A stretch of 64,000 bases of DNA from Spisula solida (taxonomy: Eukaryota > Mollusca > Bivalvia > Venerida > Mactridae): the NCBI GenBank assembly GCA_947247005.1, contig OX365945.1:36386551-36450550 (forward strand), read 5' to 3'. A program made the position numbers and the translations under genes. This document shows positions 34,590-47,900 of this stretch, piece by piece. Below the pieces are notes generated by a model. It had not been told where the DNA came from. It saw only the letters and a list, made by a program, of their open reading frames with translations, and made no database searches. Each line of letters opens with the position of its first letter. Positions within the stretch are counted from its first letter, which is position 1.

Positions 34590-36124
34590 AATGATTTAAA
34601 AACGCACCAGTATAAAAAATAACCGAATTTTGTCAAAAGTAGTTTTCTCCAGAAATTCATAGTCTACAGTATCTCTCCAGTTTATATTCTTTAACTAAGG
34701 CACATAAAAATTAAATAGAAAATTGGTAATTCGGAATACCACAACTCACCACCACTCATCTGTTTCTATACCGCTTACAAAGACAATAATTTGAGTTCAA
34801 CAAGGACTTTTAATATTTTTTTCATTTCGACCATTTGTTGTATCACGTGACAAATGACCAATGCCACATGGCTTCGACAGAAAGCGAGTAATTTGATTGG
34901 CGCAATCGGTTCATAGCATTACCTAACACTAATCATTAACTAGATTGTCACATGGTTGTCACATGATACCACAAAGGTGAATGTAAATAGTTGAAATTGA
35001 AAAAACTTCTAGTTGAACTCAGATTATCGTATGTAAACGCTGTACAGAAAATGACAAGTGGCGGAGAGTTGCAAGAAACATGATTCTCGGCCTGTCGCAT
35101 TATTTTCCCGAGGTTATGTGTAAAAGCAGCGATTTTTTGGCCTGATCGGGTAAGATACAGGTAACAGACAAATTGGGAAAAATCGCGATGTTTTTACCCA
35201 AATTGGGTATTTATTTTAATAAATAGGAATTCTTAAAAGGGAGGTTAATTGGAAAAAACAGGTTAATTTTACTGTCAAGATAAAAACAAATTTATTTAAA
35301 CTAATTTTTAAACCCTATTCAAGGACTTGATATTCGGAGAACATGTGTTATAAATGATCATTCCGCTTACATTCTTTAATCCACAGACCTTTATATAGAC
35401 GTGTGTTATCTAGGTCCGTGCTTAATCTGTCTAAATTATCCTCCCGTTCTCACCTTTCACGTGTCTGTGTAACTGATTTTAATTACTCCTCTATGTCATC
35501 ATGTAACACACTAATTTTTCTTTGGAATTCCGGTGAAATTCTCTGGAAATTCCGGTGGTATTTCACCGTAATTGCTGTGGTACTTTAATTCCTATAAGTA
35601 AGACATTGACCCATGTGCAGACAAACTTGTATTGCTAAGCTTAAACTTGATAGCTAATTGTTAATTGATCATCGAATCTACGTACAGTAGCAACGCCTTT
35701 ATTAAAGTTAAAGCAATCACACACTAGGTAGGCGAGACTTACATTTTCAACAGGGTTTAGGAGAGCAATGATAGTTTATTCTTTATACAAGCACGTTTGA
35801 CTCCGACAGGAGTAGGGACTTTGACCCTTGAAATTTCCAAAAAGCCCCATTTTCACCCTTAAGATTTTGGTTTGAAGGGTCAATTTCTCTTAAAGTCATG
35901 GGTATTTTGTCTATAAATTGGGAAATGTTAGTCCAAAGTATCAAAATGACCGTTCAAGTCCGGAAGCTAGTGGAACCCCTGCAAGCAGATGTGGTTAGTT
36001 GTAAATTTGTGGGGGTCTGATGATATTGTATAATGGTAGTAATTGGTGATGCCATTTTCAAAATGCCCAGGTCTAAACCCGTAGTCCCAAGTCAAATGGA
36101 ACCCCTGAAAAGGTAAGAATTTGT
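34590..36124. other. Intergenic, nothing recognised
   Basis: No gene supported. The short ORF at 35403 has no coding support. Confidence 0.45.
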
Positions 36125-36455
36125 GAAGTCTTGCTTGAACACAATGACAACACTATTTTACGACCTCGCCGACATGTGCAATGACAATGTTCATTAATAA
36201 TGCTTTAGAAATGTGTATATTTTCTCGCTATTGGTTTCGAGCTCGGAAGCGGCAGTTTAGAATAAAATATATCAAATATATTTGTTAAAGCTTAAAAACA
36301 AAGATGTTAAGTGATAATGTAGAATAATGTTTTTCAAGTTTAAATGTTAAAAAAAGATTTGTGTATATACTCCCGCTACGCAGCCTATTGGCTAATGACC
36401 CCCTGACTGTAAAATTCCTGATAACAAGTTTTATCCTATAATGTCAATATTGAGA
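36125..36455 (+). mobile_element. CATTC-TIR MITE relic, copy 3
   Basis: Retains GACAACACTATTTTACGACC, ATTGGTTTCGAGCTCGGAAG-CGGC, CTCCCGCTACGCAGCC and a right end TAATGTCAATATTGAGAATC. The left TIR is lost. Same family as 29374 and 30633. Confidence 0.7.
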
Positions 36456-36772
36456 ATCTTCTGATTAAGTTTAACCCCCGTCAGGGAACAAAGACTTGAA
36501 GCGTGTCTCCAACTAAGAAAATTAGTAAGAAAGAGTAAAAGTATAAAAGAATGAAAAGTATAAGTCCATTCATTATTTCCTTAAAAAGATATTGGTGTTC
36601 TGGTAAATAACACTAAAAATAACCATGTCAACATTTTAGTTGTACGTTTGTTGGCAACCATAAGATGACATTGGCGGTAAATTCAAATTACTACTAAATT
36701 AATGTGACACCTTGTTTGTGAACTGCATTACTGTCTATTTATAATAAAAAGTCTTCCTGCATGCTCAGATCC

Positions 36773-36791
36773 CGAGGGGGGGGGGGGGGGT
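36773..36791 (+). repeat. Poly-G tract of about 16
   Basis: An uninterrupted G run after CCCGA. Could form a G-quadruplex; also prone to sequencing error. Confidence 0.8.
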
Positions 36792-36963
36792 GTGGAATTT
36801 TGGTCAATATCTTGTTGCACTGGGCCTTCCTGAAAAAAAGGTAGTTAGACCACCCTCCTAAAAAAATGCTTGATCCACATAGTCCTGTCTTTTATTGATG
36901 GATTATACATACATTCATTGTCTGTGGACCACTAGCCAAATCTACCAAATGTGTACTTCAAAA

Positions 36964-37045
36964 GGTCACCCAACTAGCTTAGTTGGTAGTGCTATAGTTC
37001 AGTCAGGATAAAAATCCACTGACGCAGCGGTCGAGTCCACTGTAA
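36964..37045 (+). repeat. tRNA-like (SINE-like) sequence
   Basis: A box TAGCTTAGTTGG at 36975 and B-box-like CGGTCGAGTCC at 37028 are correctly spaced for an internal Pol III promoter. The B box lacks one T and no clean acceptor stem forms, so it is a tRNA pseudogene or SINE head rather than a working tRNA. Confidence 0.4.
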
Positions 37046-37334
37046 TGGTGTAAAACCAATTTTAAAGGCTTATACTGTACAAATAACTATAATTTCAATG
37101 CTAAACTAACATACTAAACTTCGCTCTACCTGTTTAGACAATGATTGTGATTTTTGCGTACACATATACTGCAACGTCACTGTCACAATATCCTAACTGG
37201 ACTATACAGTTGATTCAAAGTCATCTGTTATAACCGCGTAAATAAACATTCAACACAATCAATTATTTATAATATTACAGGTGTGTCAGGTCTAAGCCCT
37301 AGCATCATTAATATATGTAAATGAGCAAAACTTG

Positions 37335-37432
37335 AGCGGCCCTACAGCCGCGTGGTTAACTGCTATGGTTTTGTGAGTCTTTATTTTGAAAAAATTATAC
37401 AATTCATTGTGAGTTCAAATCCCAACAATGCC
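37335..37432 (+). repeat. tRNA-like (SINE-like) sequence
   Basis: AGCCGCGTGGTTAA and GAGTTCAAATCCC resemble A and B boxes, with a long gap as in Ser/Leu tRNAs. The stems do not close well. Confidence 0.35.
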
Positions 37433-37732
37433 TTTGCTTAAATTATGTAACTATATTAATGCTTTTGCTCATTCCAGTGATTACATGCATATATACTGAC
37501 TGAGTATTATAGTATAATGAAAAACTCTTTGCATTTGTAATCCATCACACCATGATTGAGTTCATCCTACAAAGCAGAAAATTACCGAATAATGTTTGCA
37601 TTCAATATATACATATACTAGTACATGCCAAAAAAAAAACATTGCATCTCTACATTATGCCAGCTACTTTTATCGCAAATAAAAGAAGTATGCAATAAAT
37701 TTGTTGATATAAAAATATCATAACAAGCAAAA

Positions 37733-37803
37733 AAGCGCACCAGGCCGGATTCGAACCCTTGTATAGAATTATGGACAGAATGTCGCCAATTTGCCGATAC
37801 CAT
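37733..37803 (-). repeat. tRNA-like (SINE-like) sequence
   Basis: On the minus strand a perfect B box GGGTTCGAATCC follows an A-box-like TCGGCAAATTGG. The T stem mispairs at inner positions, so a functional tRNA is unlikely. Confidence 0.4.
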
Positions 37804-38705
37804 GCATTTAACAGACTACACTAAGAACGCTATGAAAGAGCCAATGCTTATTCTAATACATACAACTATGGTCAAAGATGGTATGAGTAAAATAAGACGG
37901 CTGATCGGTCAATACATACATTTACCTATTCGGAAATGGAGCATTCTGGAGGTTTTGACAGTTATCTTTGAACCGACAGTAGATTATCACAAAGCAGACC
38001 ATAGTCATAGTTCAAGATTGGTAATGGTTTTATATTGCATTGGCCACCCTCATATCAAAACCAAGTTTTTAAAATATTTAATAAACCTCATTTACTAGCT
38101 TAATATAAAACTGAATTTGTAAAGGTTTTTGTCATGAATGTAACAAGACTTTAGTAAGACATATTCCCAGTTGCAGTAATTTTCAATAAATATAGTTTGA
38201 ATATTGTGCACTTTATTAAAATTTCAAACTTATTTTTAAACTGCAAATAGAACTAGAACCCTTATTTTGTTAATCCTTTAATGACAAAATGCTCCACTCA
38301 GTTTAATTCAACATATCAAAATTGTATAAAAGGTTTGACCTTACATTGACATTTTGTGCCTTGACTTGCTGTATATGGTAAACACCTTTATAATCACTGA
38401 CTTTCTATGGTTCATTTGTCTTGTTACATTTATTGTAAGTCACTGAATGCCAGCAGTGCTTCTATATATATATAATGGATTACCGCTACTTATGCCAAGG
38501 TTCATCCCTGATATAAGGGCTGAAAACCTGTTGCACTGGAAATGAATCTTTCTGGTTGTAAACTTGTGCGTCAGCTAACACCAAATAGCAGGGCCCGAGC
38601 CCCTTTTTGGTCTGACTGAAACAGAGATAAATACATGAAGACAAACATTGAAGGTGCTCGACATTTAGACTGATTCTGTGCTTGAAAATTTGGATTTTTT
38701 AGACA
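37804..38705. other. Intergenic, nothing recognised
   Basis: The open frame at 37802-38098 has no splice context or recognised motif and was not accepted. Confidence 0.4.
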
Positions 38706-38708
38706 GCC

Positions 38709-38925
38709 TAGGCCGTCCTTAAAAAAAGTATTTGTTTGCTGTAACACTACCTAGCTACCCATTGAAATGGCCCCCTACTCAATTTTTTTCATCCCATTTC
38801 CTTATATTACTTTATCGACCCAATTGTTTTCATAGGTTCCCAAAAAAATATTTCTATACCAAAAAAAATTGGACCTACCTACACACCTTAAAAATCTTGG
38901 GTCGCATTAACTGGGTGGGCATTGT
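38709..38925 (+). mobile_element. Diverged GGCC-family MITE fragment
   Basis: GGCCGTCCTTAAAAAAAGTA, then CTACCTAGCTACCC and later GGACCTACCTACACACC, recall the interior and end layout of the GGCC MITEs. Right end unclear. Confidence 0.35.
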
Positions 38926-39539
38926 GCATTAATTAGTGGAAAAACTAAACTAATTAAATTGGATCAGGGCTAACTGGGCTTTGTTGTGGAAAGACCAAAG
39001 TAGATTGACATATTAAATATTTGACAGTTCAAGTACTGCTGCCATTATAAATGTTGCAAAAGTTAAAATTTTGCCAGTTATCTCCACGGATATACACAGA
39101 ACGGATAAGCAGGTCTAAAAATAGCCTAGTTATGACCTGACTACCCATAATGCATTGCGCGCTTCGGTAAGCACGATAATTGTGAACATGACTTATCCAA
39201 AAGAAATCTTTTTTTCGTGTCAAAACCACAAAACTAAGTGGTTTGATCATTTTCAACAAATAGAGGACACCCCAAAGATCACAAAAAATATTGATTTATT
39301 AGAAAAACAGTCGTAAATAAGTTTCCTTAGGGGTTTAAAAAAGTAAATATCGGAAGCAATCCAAAACCCGTCGATTGAAAATTTATCGATCAGGATAGGT
39401 CACAGAAAATATGGTCTATGTCACAATTGACAGATGAATCGTCCAAACTATCTATACAAAAACTTTCCAAACACATAAGGGAACAAATAAATTCCCATCT
39501 TTGCTTATTTTGACGAAGAGTTGCTTTAAATGAAAACAA

Positions 39540-39800
39540 ATATCTCATTGACAAATTAGGCTGAATTTATGAAATAATCCAAGATGGCGGCGGCTAGCGG
39601 GGGAAAAATAGCGCCAACTTGAGAATCTCGCCAAGTCTCGTTAAGTCTCGTACAAGTAAGCCGATCGCGATATTTCATTCCAGTATGGCGGCCTATATAG
39701 GAAATATTGTGGGGGGTCGAATGAGTTGCCATTCCGTCTAATGTATTTCCGTGTTATCTCGTAAAACCAGAATTTAATAACTATAAGATGGCGGTAGCAA
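39540..39800 (+). promoter_or_regulatory. YY1-type promoter of the plus-strand gene
   Basis: Three ATGGCGG sites in about 215 bases: a full AAGATGGCGGC at 39581-39591, GTATGGCGGCC at about 39684 and AAGATGGCGG at 39785. CpG-rich compared with its surroundings. YY1 sites of this form are typical just downstream of transcription starts. A transcription start near 39560-39580 is inferred. Confidence 0.55.
39581..39655 (+). other. Non-coding exon 1 of the plus-strand gene, with a uORF
   Basis: Proposed 5' UTR exon ending at the donor GTAAGC (39656). The YY1 motif supplies an ATG that opens a 12-codon frame (39584-39622, ending TGA), so if included it would be an upstream ORF. Confidence 0.4.
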
Positions 39801-40294
39801 TTTTTGCCCAATATAACTTCATAGTGTATATTGAAAAGAAAGCAGTTTTAAATTACCTAACACACTTGTGTAGATTATTTAGATATAAGTTGAAGATTTC
39901 ACAAAGCTTTATTTTATGACCTTGTCAGGATTGTGTGAAATATTACCATTTACTTCACAAACTTACAAATATTTATAGGTTTTCTTTCCTCTTATTATAC
40001 TGCAGGTTGTCAGTAAGTTGCAACAATGCAGTGAATTCTGCATGCTATATTATGAATCATATACATTGTAGACTTGATTAATTGTTTCTTATTTAATGTT
40101 GTTGTGCAGATGAATTTATTTTAAGTCTCATTTCGGTTACTAAATATATCTATAAACTTGGGGTAATATTTGTGTGTACTGGCTTTGTGTGTTTAAATAG
40201 TGTCCTAGTATGTGCAATTATTCATAAAAGTTTGGGACATTGTTGTGTTTGCATGTCTTTGTATACTTAATACTTTATTCTTTTCTATTTTCAG

Positions 40295-41412
40295 AAAGAA
40301 AAGTATTCTGTAAAGATATTGGACAAAGTTTTTAGAGAGAGCGGAAAGTCAACATGGATATAAACCTGTGATTATGAAGACACCTGTGGTTTTATAATTG
40401 GATTATATCAGTTAGGACTAACATGGTATACTGACTATACTTAATATGGATTTAACTTAAGTGCATTCGGTTGTATTTTTTTCGAAGTGTACCGAAAATT
40501 GATACAGTATATAGTATACATACTATTGTGATAGGACTTTTAGAAATGAGGAAAATTTTGTATATTATTTCTATGTATATGTAGTTGTGACTGGTTGTTA
40601 AATGAAGCGTGGACATCAAAAAGATGAACAGCAAGGATAAAAGCATATACAATACACAAGTGGGTTGTTTACCCAATGTATCTAAATATTGACACCAAAG
40701 TGTGATAATTTTCTTTACCGTGCAAAAATTTAATGTTTAAACTATAGTATTTAGATGAGATTTTAGCATTATGAAAGTTTTTGAAGTGTCACAAAAAAGG
40801 AAAAGATAACGAATCAACAGTTTGTTTTATCAATAATACTTAGGTGACAGATCGTAGGTTGTGGGTTGAAGTACTAAGTGTACTGGAGAGTTTTATGTTC
40901 TCAATCGAACCCAGTCATTGATTTAATGACATTTTAAGCTCTTTACGGGGACCCAGGAACAGTATGAATAGTTTCGTTTAACTTCTGGCAGGAAGACGTC
41001 TACCCGATATTAGACTTATATATATACCACAATGAAATGGGAGATTTAAAATTAAACCTAGGCCAAGGATTAATTTACATACGCACTGATATTCTTGATG
41101 AATAGAAAGTATGTTAAATATTACACCAATTTTTTAATGACTCTTGTGTCATATTTATATAAATATGAACTAACATTGTTCAGCACGTACATTGATCTGG
41201 TATATACTTGTAGAAAAAATATTTTGATTTTATAAAACAGTTTTTCCATTAGCCCATTGAATTGAAAATATTTAGATTATCAAGTATCTATCAAGGTTAA
41301 GATTTAAATCAATCGAATATCAATGTACCCAAAGTACATATATAAATGTATTGTGAAATTCCTTAAAAGTTATCAACTGTAGCACAACAAATGTGGGACA
41401 TAGCTGCTAAAC
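40295..41412 (+). other. 5' UTR of the plus-strand gene (exon 2, extent uncertain)
   Basis: Acceptor TTCTATTTTCAG at 40294 begins an exon that could run to the start codon at 41413. At 1.1 kb, AT-rich with many ATGs, it may hide a further intron; an acceptor-like AACTGTAG lies near 41381. Not resolved. Confidence 0.35.
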
Positions 41413-41979
41413 ATGGCTGAGTCTGATAATGAAGATGAAAAGTTTGTTAAGAATGTGATTCATGAGCTGTCTGCATTTCAAAAAACTGAGGACACCGCTG
41501 GTGCAACAGATGCGAGCGGTACAAGTGAAGTTGTAGGCGGTGAAGGAGGTGAGTCGGACAATGTAGTACAAGAGCCCAAAGAGATTCCAGGCACTGGTGA
41601 ACCTGCTAAAGTTGAGGAGGTAGAAAGTAAGAAAGAAATTGCTAACACGGAAGCCAGTTCCGACCCTCCTCCTAAACCACCTAGTAGAATAATCCGATTA
41701 TCTCGACCGTATAATCCTAGTAATTCTTCACGGACTTCTATATCGTCAGTAACTCCCTCTTCATCTGTCTCGTCTTCACAATCGTCCATATCGCAGAATG
41801 CAACTCCTACAACAACAACTAGTATGGCTACTGCTGCACCAGGAAGTAGACTTGCTGCTTTACAAAGACCTGGTAGCCCCATGCAGAGGATCCTGGCTCG
41901 AGCCCAGAGTCCTGCCTTAGCTGCAGCTGCCAGAATGACACGTCAAGCTTCTGCTGAAAACACAAAGACGGCACCTGCG
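41413..41979 (+). CDS. Plus-strand gene, coding exon A
   Basis: 189 codons from the ATG in ACATGG to the donor GCG|GTAAGA. Acidic first 80 residues, then [20 protein letters not shown], a long Ser/Thr run and an Ala/Arg-rich end with RPGSP and RAQSP. This start is the first ATG of the frame after in-frame stops upstream. Confidence 0.85.
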
Positions 41980-44900
41980 GTAAGATTTTATTGAAGTTAT
42001 AATAATAATAATAGTGACAACTATGAAACATTAAGCACCTAAATATGAAACCATTATCTATGTTTCCTGGTTAAGGGTTTCTTCTAGTACATTGTACAAG
42101 TGTCTGTGATCCCTATTTAAAGACCTATAGCCATTTTTACTTTTACAAGACTTAGTGTAATCTGTAGACCTGCGTTCTAAGCACATTCACTAATCACTTA
42201 GGGGTTCCTACATGTACCCTTTAAAATGAATGTCCGACACATCTTAGGGTACTGATACATGTATAGTAATTGTGGGTTAAATAGCACAACAGCTTTTTAA
42301 AGGTGAATGCCTTATCCGATTAGTAGAGGCACCTGGCAGGTATGCATATAGCAACCACTGTTTAACACCCATGCAGTGCTGACTTTTACCATGGTTTGAA
42401 CCTTCCAGATCTATGCATAATTAACCACTCACCCAATGGATGCTAGTTAATGTGTACAAACTTAGACTTTTTAGGCAGTCTTATAATGTTGATTATATGG
42501 CCGCCTTCTAGCAATTAAATTTAACATTCAGTACAACATAGGATTGCAATATGCTATTGACATGCTTGGTTTGTATAGACCAGTCCAAGATAACCAAACT
42601 GAAACCTTAACTAAAATCAATGATGTATTCACTGAAGATTTATGTCTGGATTGACTTGTAATTTAGATCTGCTATTGCTATGATGCTCTGATAGATGGTT
42701 TTATGTAAATGGTATATTACGGTCAATACTCCCCCATTGTGATCTAAGTGCATACCAATGAACATATTGGCTGATATCCAGATACTGTCATTACTTATTT
42801 GATCCTATGCCTTAAAGTAGCTCTGTCATTCCTTGCATACTTACTTGGTATTCGTAACATGCATCGCCTGATTATGTCTTTGATGCAATCGATCCTGCTG
42901 GTTCCTGCTTACAACTGACTGGTACTAGTAGGATACATATTGGTAGGGGGGGCCTAAGGTCACCAACTTTAAATAATTTGCTGGTAGAGCCCTAAGGTCA
43001 CCAACTTTAAATAATTCGCTGGTTGGGCCCAAAGGTCACCAACTTTAAATAATTTGCTGGTAGAGCCCTAAGGTCACCAACTTTAAATAATTCGCTGGTT
43101 GGGCCCAAAGGTCACCAACTTTAAATAATTTGCTGGTAGAGCCCTAAGGTCACCAACTTTAAATAATTCGCTGGTAGAGCCCTAAGGTCACCAACTTTAA
43201 ATAATTTGCTGCTTGGGCCCTAAGATCATCAACATTGAATAATTTGCTGGTTGGGCCCTAAGATCATCAACATTAAATAATTTGCTGGTTGGGCCCTAAG
43301 GTCATCAACTTTAAATGATTTGCTGAAAGGGCCCTAAGGTCACCCACTTTAAATAATTTGCTGGTAGGGCCCTAAGGTCACCCACTTTAAATAATTTGTT
43401 GGTAGGGCCCTAAGATCACCAACTTTGAATAATTCGCTGGTTTGGCTCTAAGGTCACCAACTTTAAATAATTTGCTGGTTTGGCCCTAAGGTCACCAACT
43501 TTAAATAATTTGCTGGTTTGGCCCTAAGGTCACCAACTTTAAACAATTTGCTGGTTTTGGCCCTAAGGTCACCCACTTTAAATAATTTGCTGGTTTTGGC
43601 CCTAAGGTCACCAACTTTAAATAATTTGCTCAAAGGGCCCTAAGGTCACCCACTTTAAATAATTTGCTGGTAGGGCCCTAGGTCACCAACAATCTGACAC
43701 ACGTTAACTGGCATGCAGTAGGTTCATCATTCTCATGACTGTTCTATCCAAGTATCTAAATCAGTATTGCTACCTTGTTAGAAGGATCCGCTATAAATAC
43801 ATGGCAGTGTCTTCACTTGGCTTTTAAGTTTAAGCCTCAAATTGAATTTTAAATAAAACAAAAAACTTTTGGCATTTATGAATCAAGTACCTTAATTTTA
43901 CAGTATAAAAATGCTGTTCAAGCCAGTCAACATAAATGTTCATATTCAATTCCAATATATTATGATAATAATATGATATTGTACTCAATTATCTCTGTAT
44001 AGAAGTTCCTACAGTTCCTTATAATACATGTATTGGAATTATGGAAATTATTTTCAATATGAAGAAATGTGAAGGTTAATGCAGATATGTAATCAATGTA
44101 TCAAACTGAACATTCCTTCATTGTTGCAAAACTAGGTTAAGTTGGATATATGTTCATACAAATTGTATCCATTCTTCGTCTTATCAGACAGTACAAAAAT
44201 CCAAAACGCATCAAATTCATATTTGTCGTTATGGTATTAAATTGCCTTAAAACGCACAATGTTACGCCCACACAAGTACTGTATTTTGGTATGTAAGTAT
44301 ACATTGTATGTGCAGTTTGACCATGTTGACATGGTGGTAATGTTTTGTCCCTTGTTCTGCATGTTTTGTGTTGATTTATTGATGACCTCATGTGGGCTAA
44401 TGTGACTGTGGGTGAATTAGGACTATTCTACATACCAGTATTCTGTATTATATACATGTGTACTGTGCAAATGTTCCAACTAGACACATTCATTTTTCTA
44501 ATATTTCGTCGCTAATATCGAAACTAATTTAAAAGTTTGAAAAAATCAATATTTATGTGATTACATGTATATGGTTTAATGAACTTGACAAAGCAGTTTT
44601 GCTCAATAAAACATGCATTATATCCAAGGCCGAACTTAAAATATTCTTTGTTTCCCCATCCCGACCCTAGCAGATTTAGAATGAGTAGGTAGGTAGGGTA
44701 AATATTTTTTTTAATTGTTTCAGTATGATAGTTATTGGTTAAAGCATAAAAATAATGAAATTTAGAATTAACTCAAAGGTTAAAATTAACAATCCTAAAT
44801 TTAATCGTAAGAAAGAAGCCAGTAAACAAAAAAATAAAATTATCACTTCCAATTTTTAATAAAAAAAATATTATTTTAATTTGGGCAATAAAATATTTTG

Positions 44901-47900
44901 GGTAGGGGCCTTTTTAATCGGGTAGGTAGGGGATGGGGAAACAAACAATATTTAATTTTAGGCCCAACAAATATCGTAAATCCTATTTTAGAACAAAAAT
45001 AAAAAATAAGATAAATGTACTGGCAAATATTTAGAATTAGTCTAGTTGGAACATTTGCTCAGTATATACAATGTATACAAAGGTTTGAATCCCAGTAGTG
45101 GTTAATTCTGATATGGCAATTAGTGAGTCACCAGTCAGTTAAAATATTTATGATAATACCGGCATGCTTTGTGCCTAGCATATATGATAATACCGGCATG
45201 CTTTGTGCCTAGCATATATGATAATACCGGCATGCTTTGTGCCTAGCATTTATGATAATACCGGCATGCTTTGTGCCTAGCATATATGATTATACCGGCA
45301 TGCTTTGTGCCTAGCATTTATGATAATACCGGCATGCTTTGTGCCTAGCATATATGATTTAGAGTCAGTTAGTAAATGCGCTCAGAAAGGAGATCTATGT
45401 CTCATAAGCCAAATTGGCTGGGCCTTTAAATTAGGACCCTGACACTATTATAATTATATTAAAATAACATGTTATTAAACTTGATGATACAATACGAGTA
45501 TATCATTATTGATTATCTTGCTATTATAATGTACAAGCTGTTGTAATACAGTATGGTAGATTTTTTATGATTGTAACATGCATACAGGTCAAATACATTT
45601 CGTATGGAAAATGATCCGACTCGGATGTTGTATCATGTTTCACACTAACATGACAGCTACAATGAAATATGGAAGCGTATTATGATATAAAATCTCCATT
45701 AAAATTAACATGCAAATAATCTATTATATTATATAATATAACTATGGGCGTTTAATTTCTGTGTGTATTTTTGGAATGTTATACATCAGGGCCGTATCCA
45801 GGGACAAAAAGCACTGAAGCATATATCTTCTAGGGTATATTTGAGGCGCTTTTTCTTCAAAAGTCAAGCTTTTTTAGTATTTTCACAAATTTTCAGCGAG
45901 GCAAGTGTCTCAACGTGCCTCAGCATGGTTCCGGGCCTGTACATTAAAGGTCTATCAGTGCTGTACATAAAATTTTGCTTATATTGAAATCATGATATAA
46001 TTACATCCATCATATTTCAAGGTTATAATGTAATAGATAAATATGACTTTGGTATAACACCATGAATCATGATAGGATCATTGCATGGTGTTTGTTTATT
46101 TACATGATCTGTTTGTGTAAAGACTTAAGTCCCATCATGCAGGTCATTCCCTTCCATGACAATTTGACAAGAATGGTTTCTTTCCTCCACATGTGGAAAT
46201 TCAACTTTAGAGTTGATTGTTCCTTGTTGAATGATAAGTTATAGTACTAGTTAGGGGATTGTCCTGAAAACTTAGGTGAATCGGCCACTGTATATAACTT
46301 AGGTGAATCGGCCACGATATATAACTTAGGCGAATCTCACTGTGGGGAACCCACGTGACCAGATGCTAATGTTCGGAGCCAATTTTGTAAACAAACCGCC
46401 TCGATTCAGGTAACATTTTTGCTTGTAACTTTCTTAATAATTGGTCGATCTGGATGAAATATAGACGAGCGCCGTCTCCTTTCAAAAGCAAATCATCGAA
46501 GCTCTTACCTGGGTGACAAAATTGTGTACTTTTTGTTATTTGGGCAACGGCGCATTTCGTAAACCGCAATCTGCTATGCTACGGTTCGGAGCAATTCTCT
46601 AAAACATGTCCTTAACAAATTACAGCTTCATTAAAAGTTATAATTTAATAGCGATAATGTGGGTCGCAAAATTTAAGATCGACAAGCAAAATATTTCTGA
46701 TAAATATGAGCAACAGACAAAATGAGACGACATAAACAAAAATGCTACAGTTCGGAGCTAAAATGAAAATGCTACAGTCCGGAGCTATTTTCATAAAATG
46801 CTACGGTTCGGAGCTATTTTCAGAAAATGCTACTGCTCAGAGCTCAGACTATGTGCTATATGCCTTTTTGAATATCAACACTATTAAGATCATCGACCAA
46901 GTATGAATATTCAATTTTTTAACAGTTTCGCGGAACACAAAAATAATAACACACACATGTCGATGCCGGACACCCCTTATAAAATGTATTTGTGTAGGCA
47001 TCTTCCGCACCATTTTGTCATGTGGTGACAAATTTAGAGGCACAAAAACAACGCGTTTCTTGGAGTTTGAACTATACCTCAGTACATCTAGAAACGCAAC
47101 AATTTTATCCTCGATATTTTTTCTTTTATTGTAAATACATCTGTTCTGTTCTGTAAATTCCGTTTTCCAGAGGTGTCTAATCATTTGTAAAGTGCGCCTA
47201 GGATAAGGAAAGGTGATGAAATGTGGTACATTCCACAAAAGGTGGATTTTTCAGATGTGTACGATTTATCACTGATATTTTAGTACAATACTGACCTTAT
47301 CTGTTTACTTTAGTAATTTGTAAAACTAATTGTGCAACAGTTGACCAAACCGATTTATATTTGTAAATATCACATTATCCTGGGCGCACTATAATGGAAA
47401 GAAAATCACAACAGACGAGTCACGTGTTTCGGAATAAAAATGCCATGATTGTCCAAACATGTGCATATTCACACCTTTGGGACATTTATACAAAGAAGCA
47501 CGGTGACCTATCTTTTTTTCTTAATATTCTAATAGAGTACACTTTCATTAACATCATTTGGAAAAAATAAAAACATTCTTGGACCAGATTTTTTATTGGC
47601 CTCTAGAGTACTATTTTGCGCCGTTTTCATGCCGTTTTCTTTGAAAAGGGAGACACTTCTGGTTAAATAGCACAAAAAGAAATACGGTGACCTATGTTTT
47701 TTTTCTTATTATTCTGATGGATCACACTTTCATCAACATCATTTGCAAAAATAAAAAAAATTCTTGGACCAGATATTTTTTAATTAGTCAATAATGTATC
47801 TTTTTTATTTTTCGAGCTTTAATTTTGGGCACATTTAAAAACTGCCCGACAGGACCAGTAACACCGCGTGAACATCCTCCGAAACAGGTTCACAACTGCT

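Noticed and set aside
37733..37803. Functional tRNA gene
   Set aside because: The B box is perfect but the T stem and acceptor stem mispair, so it is treated as tRNA-like only.
37802..38098. 98-codon plus-strand frame
   Set aside because: Begins in a tRNA-like repeat; no conserved motif and no promoter or splice signals.
41478..41882. 134-codon antisense frame
   Set aside because: Shadow of coding exon A of the plus-strand gene; its composition mirrors the Ser/Thr/Pro-rich sense protein.
46366..46569. 67-codon frames repeated at 46366-46569 and 48959-49162
   Set aside because: They are the two inverted TIR copies; their similarity comes from the repeat and not from selection on protein.
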